This document shows, piece after piece, positions 10,714-23,623 of a stretch of 64,000 nucleotides of DNA. A program made the translations under genes and the position numbers. The notes beneath the pieces are model-generated. The model searched no databases. It had not been told where the DNA came from and was given only the letters and a program-made list of their open reading frames with translations. Origin of the DNA: Allium sativum (lineage: Eukaryota; Streptophyta; Magnoliopsida; Asparagales; Amaryllidaceae); NCBI GenBank assembly GCA_030737875.1, contig CM060922.1:755295603-755359602 (forward strand). Reading direction: 5' to 3'. The first letter of the stretch is position 1. Each line of letters opens with the position of its first letter.

Positions 10714-13700
10714 TGTAACAAACCAATAATTTTGACATTTTAAAATATAAAATTCATTCAAAGAATAAACGTCTTAAGTGAATGTTCATAATCTTAGTTC
10801 GAAATCGAAACTTAAATCTTGAATTACGTTGTAAACGCATATTTGTATACTTGAGCTTGTAAGTTGTTTTGAAGTTATAGCGTAAAACGCTAAGTTATAT
10901 TTAATAAAAACGCGCAAAAATGAACAATTTGTTATGTATATTTATGTCTATATTCTTCTATGAATTTGATCAAATTAAATTTTCTTAACACTACAATTGG
11001 AAGGAAAAGGAAATTTGAAAAGAAAAATATATATATATATATATATAGAGAAAGGGAAATAAGCAAAGCGCACACGTCTTAGAGACTTTCATATAGTTGT
11101 TTACACGCGTCTTTACCTTTCTGTTTTATCGCCACGCGTATGCTCCTTTTCCCCTCCTCTTTTATCGTGAATTGCTTCTACCCCTTCCTCCCCTTTTCCT
11201 TTTCCATCTGCAATTCGTATTGGGAAAAAATCTGAATCTTGTTTCCCCAAGTGAAATGGCCTTCCTCCTCCTTTAAATCGAAATCCCTAAATCATAATCC
11301 TCAGGCTCGGCACCCTCAAAGCCCCGCTCACTAGCGTTCGTGTCCGTCAACCACCCTCACCTCGTGTCGTCGCTCTGGCCCTATTCATCGCCTGCCTCCG
11401 TATCGAAGGCGTCACCATCACCGCATGCAAATCAGTCGATCAACATCGATCTGTCCCCACTCGACCTGAAGCTCCAACCCCGTGACAAAAGCCCTTGGGC
11501 CATGCGCCTCCACCCTTGCTGCTCGAGCCACTCCACTGTAGGTGCCTCGACTGCCTCAAATGCTGTTCCGATTCAGCTTCTCCTTCATCTGCAGGAGGCG
11601 AAGCCTATACGTGAATATGATGAGAGGTAAAACCCACTCCTGCTTTGTTTCCTTGTGTATACCGTTTGTATATATGTAAAGAAACCTTACAAAAATTTGA
11701 TAAATTGAACTGACTAGGGTTGTTTGTATAACAAGGACGTAAATGGTAGTTTCATCGCTGAAATAATAACAGTTTAAAACTGTAGCCAGCATTTTTGCTA
11801 TTTCCTTAAAATCAAAGGAGACAATTGAACTGTGGGTTGCTGATTTTATAGGTTGTAGTGCCCGTTAGATCCAAAATCGTATTTGGTCCTTGATCGCTTT
11901 GAGTTTTGGTGTCATTGTATCATTCGGGATAATCGTGTCGTGCATCCACATCAACTTTGTATCCCTTCAATTTCCACAAAAGGTGAGTTTTCCTCACTCA
12001 CAGACTAATATTTTTTATGAAGTGAATTAAGATTTGAAATGTTGAATGAAATGTTAGGTTGCTCTAGATTTGTTTGCTTCGTGGTTGTGCACATGCGACT
12101 CACACTTGTTATTTCATATGACACTATGGATGTATGATTGCCATGCTATGTATATTTTCACACATGCAAGTTCCCTCTTTAGTTTAGCAACCATGACGGG
12201 TTGAAATGATACATACCCGAACCCCATTGTATTCGAATCGATTTGGGATGCGGGTTGAAATGATATACCCGGGATTTGAATATTTTAAAGAACGGATTGA
12301 AATGATAAACATCTGTATCACTTGACCATAGGGTAGAAAATTTTATACAGACACCATGGTCAATAAAATGAGAATATTCTAAAATATTTGTCGATTTTAT
12401 AAGTAGAAATTTTGGATGAATTCCTATATAATGTAAAGAAGAGTTAAAGAAATTTTGTTCAAGTCTTATTTTAAATTTTGTAAGAAATACAAATTTGTAT
12501 TAAAATAATTTTTAAGTGATCTTTGCAAATTAATACTTAATATTAATTTATTTAAATAAATTCTTCGTACTTTTATGTTCACATAATAAATTTTGTAACA
12601 TAACAATTTTTGAATTGAATGACTTAATTGTAAAGATTTGCAAAGCTTGGATAAATATTTTCCAAACATAGTTAAATATATAATTTGTCAAATGGATATG
12701 TGCCATGTGAATACATACAGAGGATTTTGGATTCAAAGCTAACGCAAAAATGGTTGGGAACTTATTAATGGTATGGGAATTTCAAGTTAAATAATGATTT
12801 AAGAATCGCTTCGACAATGAAGTATTGAATATGAACCAAATCAAAAGATTTGGGGTTTATTTATGAATGCTAGTTGGGAAGAAAATTGTAAACCTGGATC
12901 TAGCATTGGATTGGATATATATTACTCATTTGAACTATAATTTTTCAGCATTACTTGGTTTATAATTATACTTTATAAAATGATTTGATTTCTTTAACCA
13001 TATAAGTTTATAATGGTTTCTAAAAAAAAAACATATATATGTTTACATTACTTTAAATTTAATCTACATACACTATTTTCAAAACTTAACCTTTCTAAAT
13101 ATATTTATTTTATTTTATCTTATTTTAAATAAAACTTATGTCCAATCCAGTCTAATGGATCTAAGTGTGAATATTGGATTATAATCCTAATCGAACCATT
13201 TATAAATGATTTGGGATAATTGATTTTGGGGCAGAACTTGAAATAAAGCGATTTGTGATACTTGAAATATGTTTTCAAATCTAATGGCCACGGTGTGAGA
13301 AAATGTAAGCGTCGGTTGTTAAAGAGACAGGAGTCGGTAAGTGGCATACTCTCTGTCAGTGCCGATACCACTTTAACAACTGTGTACGTGATGGAGTATC
13401 GGAACGACAAGTTGGCTTGGAAGCGACCACTGGATCGAGGAAGGCGAACGATGACGAAATGGCCTTGACCTTCGGGTCATAATTAAAATGACTAAAACGG
13501 GAGCTATACCGTGACTAATTGAGGTCGCACCTCTGATCGGACATGCTTCTTCGGTAGCATTTCTATGACTATTGTGATTGATTTGGGTGCGCACCTTTGA
13601 TTATGGGAGTGTGTACCGAGGTGGGCGGTAGTGGCTGCTATGCGTTACCACCGATCCGGGAGTGCAAATGGTATAATCCTATCCTGGGTATTTCCTCGAG

Positions 13701-14436
13701 TGCCTTGTCATATTATCCTTATCGAGCCCTATGATTTTGATTTGTATCGTACCTATGGAGTGCCCTCTGATGCCATCGGTTTATGGTGGGTTTACGGTAC
13801 TGTATAGACTACGGTATTATAAACGGTGTAAGGGTAAAAATATAATCTCGCTTACGCTATATTCAGTATATTTACTTTACTGAATAGACATTACAGTAAT
13901 AGCGTACTATTATATATATATATGTATTAGTTTGGCGGATCCTTAGAGGATGGGAATCCCAAACATCCTTTAAGTTATTGTACATTTCAGTTAACACTTC
14001 ATTTGATTTAATTCACTTATATGAGACTGTTAGTCCTGACTCGTGTATTTTGTTTGTTTCATTCTTTGCAAAATGCCCGGGTCAGACCGAGTATTTCATC
14101 TTCTAGATATATCTGTTAGAGCTTGTGATTCGTTGGAGATCCAGCCGTTCATCTACCATATTCGGTTATTCCCATCTCTGCTGATTTACCGAATACTAGT
14201 ATGATTCTATATTTATTCTTCCACTGCATCTATATTTATTTTGTACTCTGATGTTATGTAAATTTAAAAGATTTTTGTAATATTGTATAAATTTTACTTC
14301 CGCTGTGAGATTTCTGTGTCTGTGATTCTGTGATGATTTGTATTTCAACTTCATAAGCAATAACAATCTGACATTTTGAACGGCTTGGGTTGGTTTAATT
14401 ACTAACTTGAGACGGTCAAAAAGCCAGGTCGTTACA
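10714..14436 (+). repeat. 5' LTR of LARD-like element (3723 bp)
   Basis: Paired with 18209-21950. It contains an (AT)n tract near 11026-11046, a GC-richer pyrimidine-rich patch at about 11080-11640, a (TA)n tract near 13911-13925 and a polyadenylation-like U3/R end. ORFs seen here recur in the second LTR only because the LTRs are copies. Confidence 0.88.
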
Positions 14437-14438
14437 GT

Positions 14439-14450
14439 TGGTATCAGAGC
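14439..14450 (+). promoter_or_regulatory. Primer binding site, initiator Met tRNA type
   Basis: GT spacer and then TGGTATCAGAGC, a perfect 12-base match to the 3' end of plant initiator tRNA-Met. Confidence 0.88.
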
Positions 14451-17400
14451 TTTGGTTTATACAAAGCTTAGCTTATGAGGTTGAAACACTCAAGATAGGG
14501 TAGCAATACCTTAGAATGAGTGAAATCATCTTAGAATCATATTTGAGAGAGCATATTCTGAAGAATAAAAATATTTTTAATTGATTTTAGTAGATTTAAA
14601 AAGGATTTTCTGTATATGGAATAATTTGAAATTTTAGCCTTGTTTTAAAAAGATATATCCTTGTTCTAGATTTCAATTCATTGACTCATTCCTGTAGTTA
14701 AAAGCCCTTTGAGGTTGTATCTTCCGAGTCGGAATCTCGATCGTGTTTTGTCCCGTCCTAGAAAATTTGGAATTTGTTGCTCCCTAAATCCTGGGTCTCC
14801 CTGAATTTATCCTTGGTAAGTCCATTGAAGTTGTCATCCATTCGAGATGCTTCTAGTTTGTGATCCAACTTAGTTCGAATCAAGAAACTAAGATATGCGA
14901 ATTTTAAATAAAACTTGAATAAACAACTAAGTATTGAACACTTGGTAATATTGAATAGATTAGATTGAAATTTCAATAATAATGTGTTATAAGTGGACTT
15001 ATAACTCTATATTAAAGAAAATTCAACGATTAAAGTGAACTAGTAAAAATATATTAAGGTAAATCCTATACATGCGGAATTTGTAATTTGAAACATTGGA
15101 AATTAAAGACCTAAGAAAAAAAATGAATTATTTGAAAATGCATGTTAAGGACAACAAAAAGCTTACGGAATAAGTGTAGTGTAAATAAAATATGAATATT
15201 TTAATTTATTATATCGATTTTTGTAAATAGGAATTTTAGTGAAATTTTCATATAGCGTAAAGAAATGTTAAAGGAAATCTTGCTCTAACTTAACTTGAAA
15301 TTTTAAAGAAATCCGATTTGATGTAAATTAGTTTCAAAAGGGATTATATGAGTTGACATTTAGAGCAAAGTTTATGTTAAACAAATTCTATGTAAACTTT
15401 GAGTTCATATAATTAGATTTTGTAATATGAAGTTAAGTTGGGTATGAATTCAATACAAAGGATTTTGTTAGGATTAGTTAAAGTATTGGAACTTATTTTA
15501 AAATAAGAGTTGCCAAGTAACCTTTCACCATTTTTACAATTATGGAAAGGGATTATATGTAAGTGAAATTTGTTAAAATTCATACATAAGAGAGAATATG
15601 TTTTATCTAAGACATGGCAAATATAAGTTTTGATAACAATGGGAATTTAACAATCATTACTTGGAGCTAGCAACTAACGTTGAATGTTAGTAATGTATTA
15701 TATTGAAGATGTGTGAAATCGAAGGTGAACAATGGGTTGAGAATCCTTTAACAATGAAAGTATTGAAACTTGAAACCAAATATTTACCTTTGGTAGTTTA
15801 AAACAATGCGCGCTTCGAACTTAGATTATGTTAAGAAATTAAGCAAATGGGATAGGAATATGCATGTACATAACCCTGATGGCAGTTTATGGAAATGAAC
15901 CGAACAATTATTTTGTTTACAGACCTAGAATGAATACCTGAACATACACCAAGAAACGATATTTGATTATAAAAAAAAAGGAACAAGCCTAACACCATTA
16001 ATGAGTACCTGAAATCACCTTCCAGTTTTCCCCCTTCGCACTGCAGCAGCCGCAGCAATCTGAGAACGTGGAAATATCCATCAGCATAGAGTAACGTATG
16101 CAGTATTAACTTTCAAAGCCTCATCACTTGTTAGTCAGTCTTCAGAAGAAAGGAGAAACATTTTGTTTATGGTAGAAAAATTTACCAGTAATAGTATAAT
16201 GAAAAGCCCAAGAAAATGTATATTAGAATTTTGTTAAGTGAACCTCTACCTTTGCAGATTTCATGGTATCGTCGACTTCACTTTTATTCTAATATTTCAA
16301 AGTTCGAGTCTAGGATTTCAGTAGAGGAGATGTTTCCCGTCCCATAGTTGTCGCACCCAACTTCACTTCTTTTCTCAGGCTTGATCGAGACCACTGTGCT
16401 GCTATTTTCCTGGCATTTTTAGCTCCATTCGCGTATGAGTCAGTCGTTCTCTTGCCTTTTAATTCTACTGTGAAACCCATTCCAGTTTTCTATGATCTTA
16501 ATTTGGAGTTAAGGAAAAAAAATGGCAAAAGATTCAATGCAACAGGGCATATTTGCCGAGCTTACCCATACATACATTACTCTGACCTGCTTGTTCTTCC
16601 TCTAATCTCACCTTGTCAACGCTTAAGTCATGACACAGTAGATCACTCTAGTCAATATACATATGCAGTTTTCATATTTCAGTCCATCGTTTCAACTGCT
16701 ATTGCTGCTCTCCAGTTTCGGCAACAAACTTAAATAGTTTCAGCTTTTGTTGTCACTTGTATGCATTTTAATATTTAGCGAAACCCATTTATACCGTAAC
16801 ATAGGATAATGGATCATACGGTAACTGTGTGGAGACACTACAAGCACAACAATACAAGCTGACATGCATCTACATCGTCCACTCTTCAAATCGATGCCAT
16901 TTAGATATTAAATTTCCGTACGATTTATAGGAGAATGGCTGCTGCTAGCAGCAGCCACAAAACTGCTGTCGCCTCACTGCGTACACCAGCAACACCGGCT
17001 GCCGCTTCGTGACAGCAGCGGTAGCTGCAACACTAAAAAAAAAATTTATTAAAAACCGGCCTGCTGCGAAACTGCAACAAGACGGCAGCAGTTTGCTGCT
17101 GCGGTAAGGAGCCGGAGACCCGTGCCTACGGTTTTGTACAGTCATAATTTCAGCACCAAAATCTTTTGGTACAGTTTTGCTAATATAAGTGCTATAATTT
17201 CTAAAATATGTCAATGATTCCTTTTGGAACAATTGCAAGTTGGTCATATGATTGTTAGTAACAAAAATTGTGTTGATCAACCTGTCAATATAATAGGTCA
17301 TATAAACAACTGAAGATATCCTTAATGATAGGAGATACTCCCTAACAGCAGCCACGTGGTATGAATTAAAAGCACCGCTAGCTATGTTTTAAAGAGTACT

Positions 17401-18208
17401 CTAGATTAGGTAACAAATTTCAGTACAATTTCAGATTAAATGGAAATTGTTATATTGTACAACGAACGTAAGCGGTTACAAGCGAAAGTGGGTAAACCAA
17501 TATTAGAATGTTCATGGTAAATGAATTCATTGAATGTAAATCTACATGAAAGATGATATAAAGCAAATGTGAGGAAAAAAATTATTGAAAGGAAGCAATT
17601 TAAAAGAGAAAAAAATCTCTAAGCAGTCTGAATGAAATGAATAAAACCTTGACAAAAACAAGGACATGTAAATGAAAATTTTGACTTTGTATAGTTTGTG
17701 CTTGATACTGTCATACATGCTTATTACATGTTGTTTCACTTTATTATATAACTGCATGATTCTCACCTATATGTGAGCATCTTAGTTGGTTGCAATGGCG
17801 CACTTTGCTTATGAAGCTCGCTTTGGCGCAAAATACAAAGAAAAATAAACAAATATGCTTTAAAACGCTAAATAAGGTATGAATCTCGGTTTACATATCG
17901 CATTTGGGTTTTTTTTCTCTTTTTCTTTTGTTCCCCTATATTGGGATGCCTCATCATGTGGATGAGATGTATATTGTACTTGAAAGGAAAAAAAAATTCT
18001 GATCAACCCATACAAAGGAGGTGCTGCCGAAATTTTCCGTAATTCCGGAAGATAGAAAATTTTGAATCTTAAAATTTATATATCTTTCTAATGAGTATAG
18101 AAACTTTGTATATGCATTATTAGTTGAGATATTTTATGCAAAATATATTTATGTATGATATTATATGATGTTCCTTTTCGAGGACGAAAAGCGTTAAGTG
18201 GGGGAGAA
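14451..18208 (+). other. Interior of LARD-like element, no gag or pol
   Basis: I read all frames and found no capsid, protease, RT, RNase H or integrase motif. The segment holds an antisense exon-like stretch (16009-16480), a CNG-rich hairpin region (16937-17110) and AT-rich filler. It ends with the purine tract AAGTGGGGGAGAA just before the 3' LTR. Confidence 0.7.
16009..16480 (-). pseudogene. Exon-like host-gene fragment captured antisense in the LARD
   Basis: On the minus strand, ATG at 16480 opens 56 codons (VELKGKRTTDSYANGAKNAR, then IAAQWSRSSLRKEVKLG) ending at TAG (16310-16312). The same frame reads on through one more stop to DDTMKSAK followed by GTAGAG, a splice-donor-like site near 16250. 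A second exon-like block at 16009-16059 is preceded by TTCTCAG and followed by GTACTC, and its phase joins the first. The composition (basic, helix-forming) is unlike the surrounding AT-rich DNA. I do not recognise the protein. Chance cannot be excluded, since the reading frame is short and broken. Confidence 0.35.
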
Positions 18209-21200
18209 TGTAACAAACCAATAATTTTGACATTTTAAAATATAAAATTCATTCAAAGAATAAAGGTCTTAAGTGAATGTTCATAATCTTAGTTCGAAAT
18301 CGAAACTTAAATCTTGAATTACGTTGTAAACGCATATTTGTATACTTGAGCTTGTAAGTTGTTTTGAAGTTATAGCGTAAAACGCTAAGTTATATTTAAT
18401 AAAAACGCGCAAAAATGAACAATTTGTTATGTATATTTATGTCTATATTCTTCTATGAATTTGATCAAATTAAATTTTCTTAACACTACAATTGGAAGGA
18501 AAAGGAAATTTGAAAAGAAAATTATATATATATATATATAGAAAGGGAAATAAGCAAAGCGCACACGTCTTAGAGACCTTCATATAGTTGTTTACACGCG
18601 TCTTTACCTTTCTTTTTTATCGCCACGCGTATGCTCCTTTTCCCCTCCTCTTTTATCGTGAATTGCTTCTACCCCTTCCTCCCCTTTTCCTTTTCCATCT
18701 GCAATTCGTATTGGGAAAAAAAATCTGAATCTTGTTTCACCAAGTGAAATGGCCTTCCTCCTCCTTTAAATCGAAATCCCTAAATCATAATACTCAGGCT
18801 TGGCCTCCTCAAAGCCCCGCTCACTAGCGTTCGTGTCCGTCAACCACCCTCACCTCGTGTCGTCGCTCTGGCCCTATTCATCGCCTGCCTCCGTATCGAA
18901 GGCGTCACCATCACCGCATGCAAATCAGTCGATCAACGTCGATCTGTCCCCACTCGACCTGGAGCTCCAACCCCGTGACAAAAGCCCTTGGGCCATGCGC
19001 CTCCACCCTTGCTGCTCGAGCCACTCCACTGTAGGTGCCTCGACTGCCTCAAATGCTGTTCCGATTCAGCTTCTCCTTCATCTGCAGGAGGCGAAGCCTA
19101 TACGTGAATATGATGAGAGGTAAAACCCACTCCTGCTTTGTTTCCTTGTGTATACCGTTTGTATATATGTAAAGAAACCTTACAAAAATTTGATAAATTG
19201 AACGGACTAGGGTTGTTTGTATAACAAGGACGTAAATGGTAGTTTCATCGCTGAAATAATAACAGTTTAAAACTGTAGCCAGCATTTTTGCTATTTCCTT
19301 AAAATCAAAGGAGACAATTGAACTTTGGGTTGCTGATTTTATAGGTTGTAGTGCCCGTTAGATCCAAAATCGTATTTGGTCCTTGATCGCTTTGAGTTTT
19401 GGTGTCATTGTATCATTCGGGATAATCATGTCGTGCATCCACATCAACTTTGTATCCCTTCAATTTCCACAAAAGGTGAGTTTTCCTCACTCACAGACTA
19501 ATATTTTTATGAAGTGAATTAAGATTTGAAATGTTGAATGAAATGTTAGGTTGCTCTAGATTTGTTTGCTTCGTGGTTGTGCACATGCGACTCACACTTG
19601 TTATTTCATATGACACTATGGATGTATGATTGCCATGCTATGTATATTTTCACACATGCAAGTTCCCTCTTTCGTTTAGCAACCATGATGGGTTGAAATG
19701 ATACATACCCGAACCCCATTGTATTCGAATCGATTTGGGATGCGGGTTGAAATGATATACCCGGGATTTGAATATTTTAAAGAACGGATTGAAATGATAA
19801 ACATCCGTATCACTTGACCATAGGGTAGAAAATTTTATACGGACACCATGGTCAATAAAATGAGAATATTCTAAAATATTTGTCGATTTTATAAGTAGAA
19901 ATTTGTGATGAATTCCTATATAATGTAAAGAAGAGTTAAAGAAGTTTTGTTCAAGTCTTATTTTAAATTTTGTAAGAAATACAAATTTGTATTAAAATAA
20001 TTTTTAAGTGATATTTGCAAATTAATACTTAATATTAATTTATTTAAATAAATTCTTCGTACTTTTATGTTCACATAATAAATTTTGTAATATAACAATT
20101 TTTGAATTGAATGACTTAATTGTAAAGATTTGCAAAGCTTGGATAAATATTTTCCAAACATAGTTAAATATATAATTTGTCAAATGGATATGTGCCATGT
20201 GAATACATACAGAGGATTTTGGATTCAAAGCTAACGCAAAAATGGTTGGGAACTTATTAATGGTATGGGAATTTCAAGTTAAATAATGATTTAAGAATCG
20301 CTTCGACAATGAAGTATTGAATTTGAACCAAATCAAAAGATTTGGGGTTTATTTATGAATGCTAGTTGAGAAGAAAATTGTAAACCTGGATCTAGCATTG
20401 GATTGGATATATATTACTCATTTGAACTATAATTTTTCAGCATTACTTGGTTTATAATTATACTTTATAAAATGATTTGATTTCTTTAACCATATAAATT
20501 TATAATGGTTTCCAAAAAAAAACATATTTATGTTTACATTACTTTAAATTTAATCTACATACACTATTTTCAAAACTTAACCTTTCTAAATATATTTATT
20601 TTATTTTATCTTATTTTAAATAAAACTTATGTCCAATCCAGTCTAATGGATCTAAGTGTGAATATTGGTTTATAATCCTAATCGAACCATTTATAAATGA
20701 TTTGGGATAATTGATTTTGGGGCATAACTTGAAATAAAGCGATTTGTGATACTTTAAATATGTTTTCAAATCTAATGGCCACGGTGTGAGAAAATGTAAG
20801 CGTCGGTTGTTAAAGAGACCGGAGTCGGTAAGTGACATACTCTCTGTCAGTGTCGATACCACTTTAACAACTGTGTACGTGATGGAGTATCGGAACGACA
20901 ACAAGTTGGCTTGGAAGCGACCACTGGATCGAGGAAGGCGAACGATGACGAAATGGCCTTGACCTTCGGGTCATAATTAAAATGACTAAAACGGGAGCTA
21001 TACCGTGACTAATTGAGGTCGCACCTCTGATCGGACATGCTTCTTCGATACCATTTCTATGACTATTGTGATTGATTTGGGTGCGCACCTTTGATTATGG
21101 GAGTGTGTTCCGAGGTGGGCGGTAGTGGATGCTACGCGTTACCACCGGTCCGGGAGTGCAAATGGTAGAATCCTATCCTGGGTATTGCCTCGAGTGCCTT

Positions 21201-21401
21201 GTCATATTATCCTTATCGAGCCCTACGATTTTGATTTGTATCGTACCTATGGAGTGCCCTCTGATGCCATCGGTTTACGGTGGGTTTACGGTATTGTATA
21301 GACTACGGTATTATAAACGGTGTAAGGGTAAAAATGTAATCCCGCTTACTGTATTTTCAGTATATTTACTTTACTGAATAGACATTACAGTAATAACGTA
21401 C

Positions 21402-21441
<40 letters not shown>

Positions 21442-21950
21442 TAGTTTGGCGGATCCTTAGAGGATGGGAATCCCAAACATCCTTTAAGTTATTCTACATT
21501 TCAGTTAACACTTCATTTGATTTAATTCACTTATATGAGACTGTTGGTCCTGACTCGTGTATTTTGTTTGTTTCATTCTTTGCAAAATGCCCGGGTCAGA
21601 CTGAGTATTTCATCTTGTAGATATATCTGTTAGAGCTTGTGATTTGTTGGAGATCCAACCGTTCATCTACCATATTCGGTTATGCCCATCTCTGCTGATT
21701 TACCGAATACTAGTATGATTCTATATTTATTCTTCCACTGCATCTATATTTATTTTGTACTCTGATGTTATGTAAATTTAAAAGATTTTTGTAATATTGT
21801 ATAAATTTTACTTCCGCTGTGAGATTTCTGTGTCTGTGATTCTGTGATGATTTGTATTTCAACTTCATAAGCAATAACAATCTGACATTTTGAACGACTT
21901 GGGTTGGTTTAATTACTAACTTGAGACGGTCAAAAAGCCAGGTCGTTACA
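18209..21950 (+). repeat. 3' LTR of LARD-like element (3742 bp)
   Basis: Near-identical to 10714-14436. The main length difference is a much longer (TA)n tract at about 21405-21437. It is followed by GTTGGTT before the target duplication GTTAA. Confidence 0.88.
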
Positions 21951-21957
21951 GTTGGTT

Positions 21958-22904
21958 GTTAACACAGGTGCTTTCGCCGTCTTTAGCGACTTTCCATCTT
22001 ATGATCTCATCTCTCTCTTCCAACACAACTAAATCTTGAGTCGAATTGACTCTCGAGACAACGACGAAGTATGTTATCCCAAACTCGTGAAGATGTTCTA
22101 CGCAAATCTCAACCGCGGATTTTATCAAGGCAACGAAAATCAAACTTGGAATAATGTCAAGGGAACTCAAATTATTCTCGATGCCATTCTTTTAGGAGAA
22201 ATTCTAAATTGTAGAAGCGAGGGCACAAATTTCTCAACTTTCACTATTATTGAAACCGATTTGGAAATCTATCATGATATCTTGGAATATGTTGCCTCAA
22301 AGGATTTAAAAATCGTTTCTTTCGTCCAAAAGCAAGAATTGTCAACCATCTTCTTCAACACACCATCACTCCTCGTTCCGGAAATTACAACAATCCAACT
22401 CTAAAAGTCCAAAAGGCCCTCTTTTCCATTACGGGTAATTACCTTATCAATTGGGCCGATATGATTATAAATGAATTTAAGCCCATAGATATATCTTCAA
22501 GAGAAAGTACTCTCTACTATGGTGTTTATCTCACTCGCATTTTCAAATACTTTGGAGTTGATCTTTATGGGGAAGAATTTTTCTCTAGGAAAGTGTTTGA
22601 TGCTTCAAACATTCATCTCATGCAAATTTCTATCACTTTCAAACCTTATGAGACATATGAAGCCAAACAAGCTCGACTGCAACAAGATCCAATGGAAGTC
22701 AAAGAAGAAGAAGAGACTTCTATGGAAAGCATCGAGTATCTAACCTCAAATCGTAATCTCAAAGAGACGATTATTCAAAACCAAGCAAAAATCATCAAAA
22801 ATCAAAAGAAGTCTAACAAGAAGCTTTCCAGAATGACCAAATTTATGGTCAAGAAAGGAAGAAAGCTTGGAATTTCATCTTCCTCATCATCATCCGAAAA
22901 CTAG
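21958..22904 (+). pseudogene. C-terminal part of FYANL-type accessory gene (plant transposon-protein-like)
   Basis: From the duplicated GTTAA the interrupted frame continues (TGAFAVFSDFPSYDLISL), meets a TAA at about 22031, and reads on through the family-like block VCYPKLVKMFYANLNRGF, then WNNVKGTQIILDAILLGEIL. A one-base frameshift near 22310-22325 moves to the frame with ARIVNHLLQHTITPRSGNYN and ITGNYLINWADMI. The last part (22461-22904) ends with an acidic, then Lys/Ser-rich tail with coiled-coil-like heptads. The FYANL / TPRSGNY layout resembles the plant 'putative transposon protein' family (Pfam PF20167-like, from memory) and env-position ORFs of Sireviruses. The role is unknown. It is broken by the insertion, one stop and one frameshift. 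Confidence 0.5.
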
Positions 22905-23123
22905 GCCATCTAGTTTAATCTATCTACATATATTTCCGTGTATTTGCTTTCGAATCTCGTATTTAAGTGTGTCTTGTTTAGTTGGATGTAATTGCTTTTA
23001 ATTAAGTAATGAATGGAGTTTTTATTTCTGTTTAAGTCATGTTTATGTTTCTGAAAAATCATAAAATATATTATAAGAATCAAAAGAATTCTAAAATTAA
23101 AAAAATTCAAAAACATACTATAG

Positions 23124-23250
23124 TATGTCGACATAACAAAAAATGCATGTCGACATATAACAGAAAAAATTTCAATTTTTTTTAAATTTTAAAATTATAA
23201 TAACTAGTCGTGTCCAATCAAAATCCAACGAATTCCAGACCCTATTTAAG
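23124..23250 (+). promoter_or_regulatory. Internal promoter module upstream of small ORF
   Basis: TATGTCGACATA (23124-23135) and CATGTCGACATA (23146-23157) start 22 bp apart. CCTATTTAAG at 23241-23250 is a TATA candidate about 84 bp downstream of the pair and 68 bp before the ATG at 23318. Confidence 0.6.
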
Positions 23251-23317
23251 TCTATTTCGTGCAGAAAACTATATTTTTTCGTTACTCCTTCTTCTTTAAT
23301 CATTTCTCATTAAATCC

Positions 23318-23623
23318 ATGGCAGATCCTATTCATAATATAAGTGAAAGCCTTGATGATTCTTTGATTTCTTTCAAGAAAGCTCTCTCCATAGTACTACG
23401 TAATCAGTGCAAACTAGAGTTAATCCAAATAAGGATGGTTAAACATCAAGAAAAGCATTTTGATGTAATTCATTGGGATATTTCTTCTCATTTCAGAAAT
23501 GAAAACAACCAATCTTCACATAACATTGAAGAAGAGTGGAAAGATATCCAGAAGAATCCAATTACTGGACAAGATGAATGGGTTGAAGTTCCAAGAGATG
23601 TTCAATTATTTGGTATGATTTGA
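23318..23623 (+). CDS. Small accessory ORF before the 3' LTR (101 aa)
   Basis: An intact 101-codon frame with ATG in a CCATGG context. Residues about 20-55 are basic and probably helical (LELIQIRMVKHQEKHFDVI); the C-terminal part is acidic and Trp-containing (EEEWKDIQKNPITGQDEW). There is no signal peptide or membrane segment. I do not recognise the protein. Its support is comparative: the related minus-strand element has an ORF at the same place (28668-28998) with a matching QIRM-K-QE core, also behind a palindrome pair and TATA box. The ORF ends about 500 bp before the 3' LTR. Function is unknown. Confidence 0.55.
   Translation: MADPIHNISESLDDSLISFKKALSIVLRNQCKLELIQIRMVKHQEKHFDVIHWDISSHFRNENNQSSHNIEEEWKDIQKNPITGQDEWVEVPRDVQLFGMI

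Larger units (their letters stand above)
10714..21957 (+). mobile_element. Coding-poor Ty3-type LTR element (LARD-like), nested
   Basis: LTRs at 10714-14436 and 18209-21950 are nearly identical in sequence and both run TGTAACAAACC to GGTCGTTACA. A primer site follows the first, and AAGTGGGGGAGAA precedes the second. The 5-bp target duplication is GTTAA (10709-10713 and 21958-21962), with seven extra bases after the second LTR. The 3.77-kb interior has no gag or pol. Primer site and polypurine tract match the Tekay type, so this is a large retrotransposon derivative that would borrow proteins. The very similar LTRs imply it is the youngest layer in this part of the window. Confidence 0.85.

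Noticed and set aside
11340..11630. A conserved 96-107-aa protein gene (also 18800-19123)
   Set aside because: The two copies agree because they are the two LTRs of one element. The second has no ATG at its start, and no domain is recognisable. It may be an exon-like leader patch.
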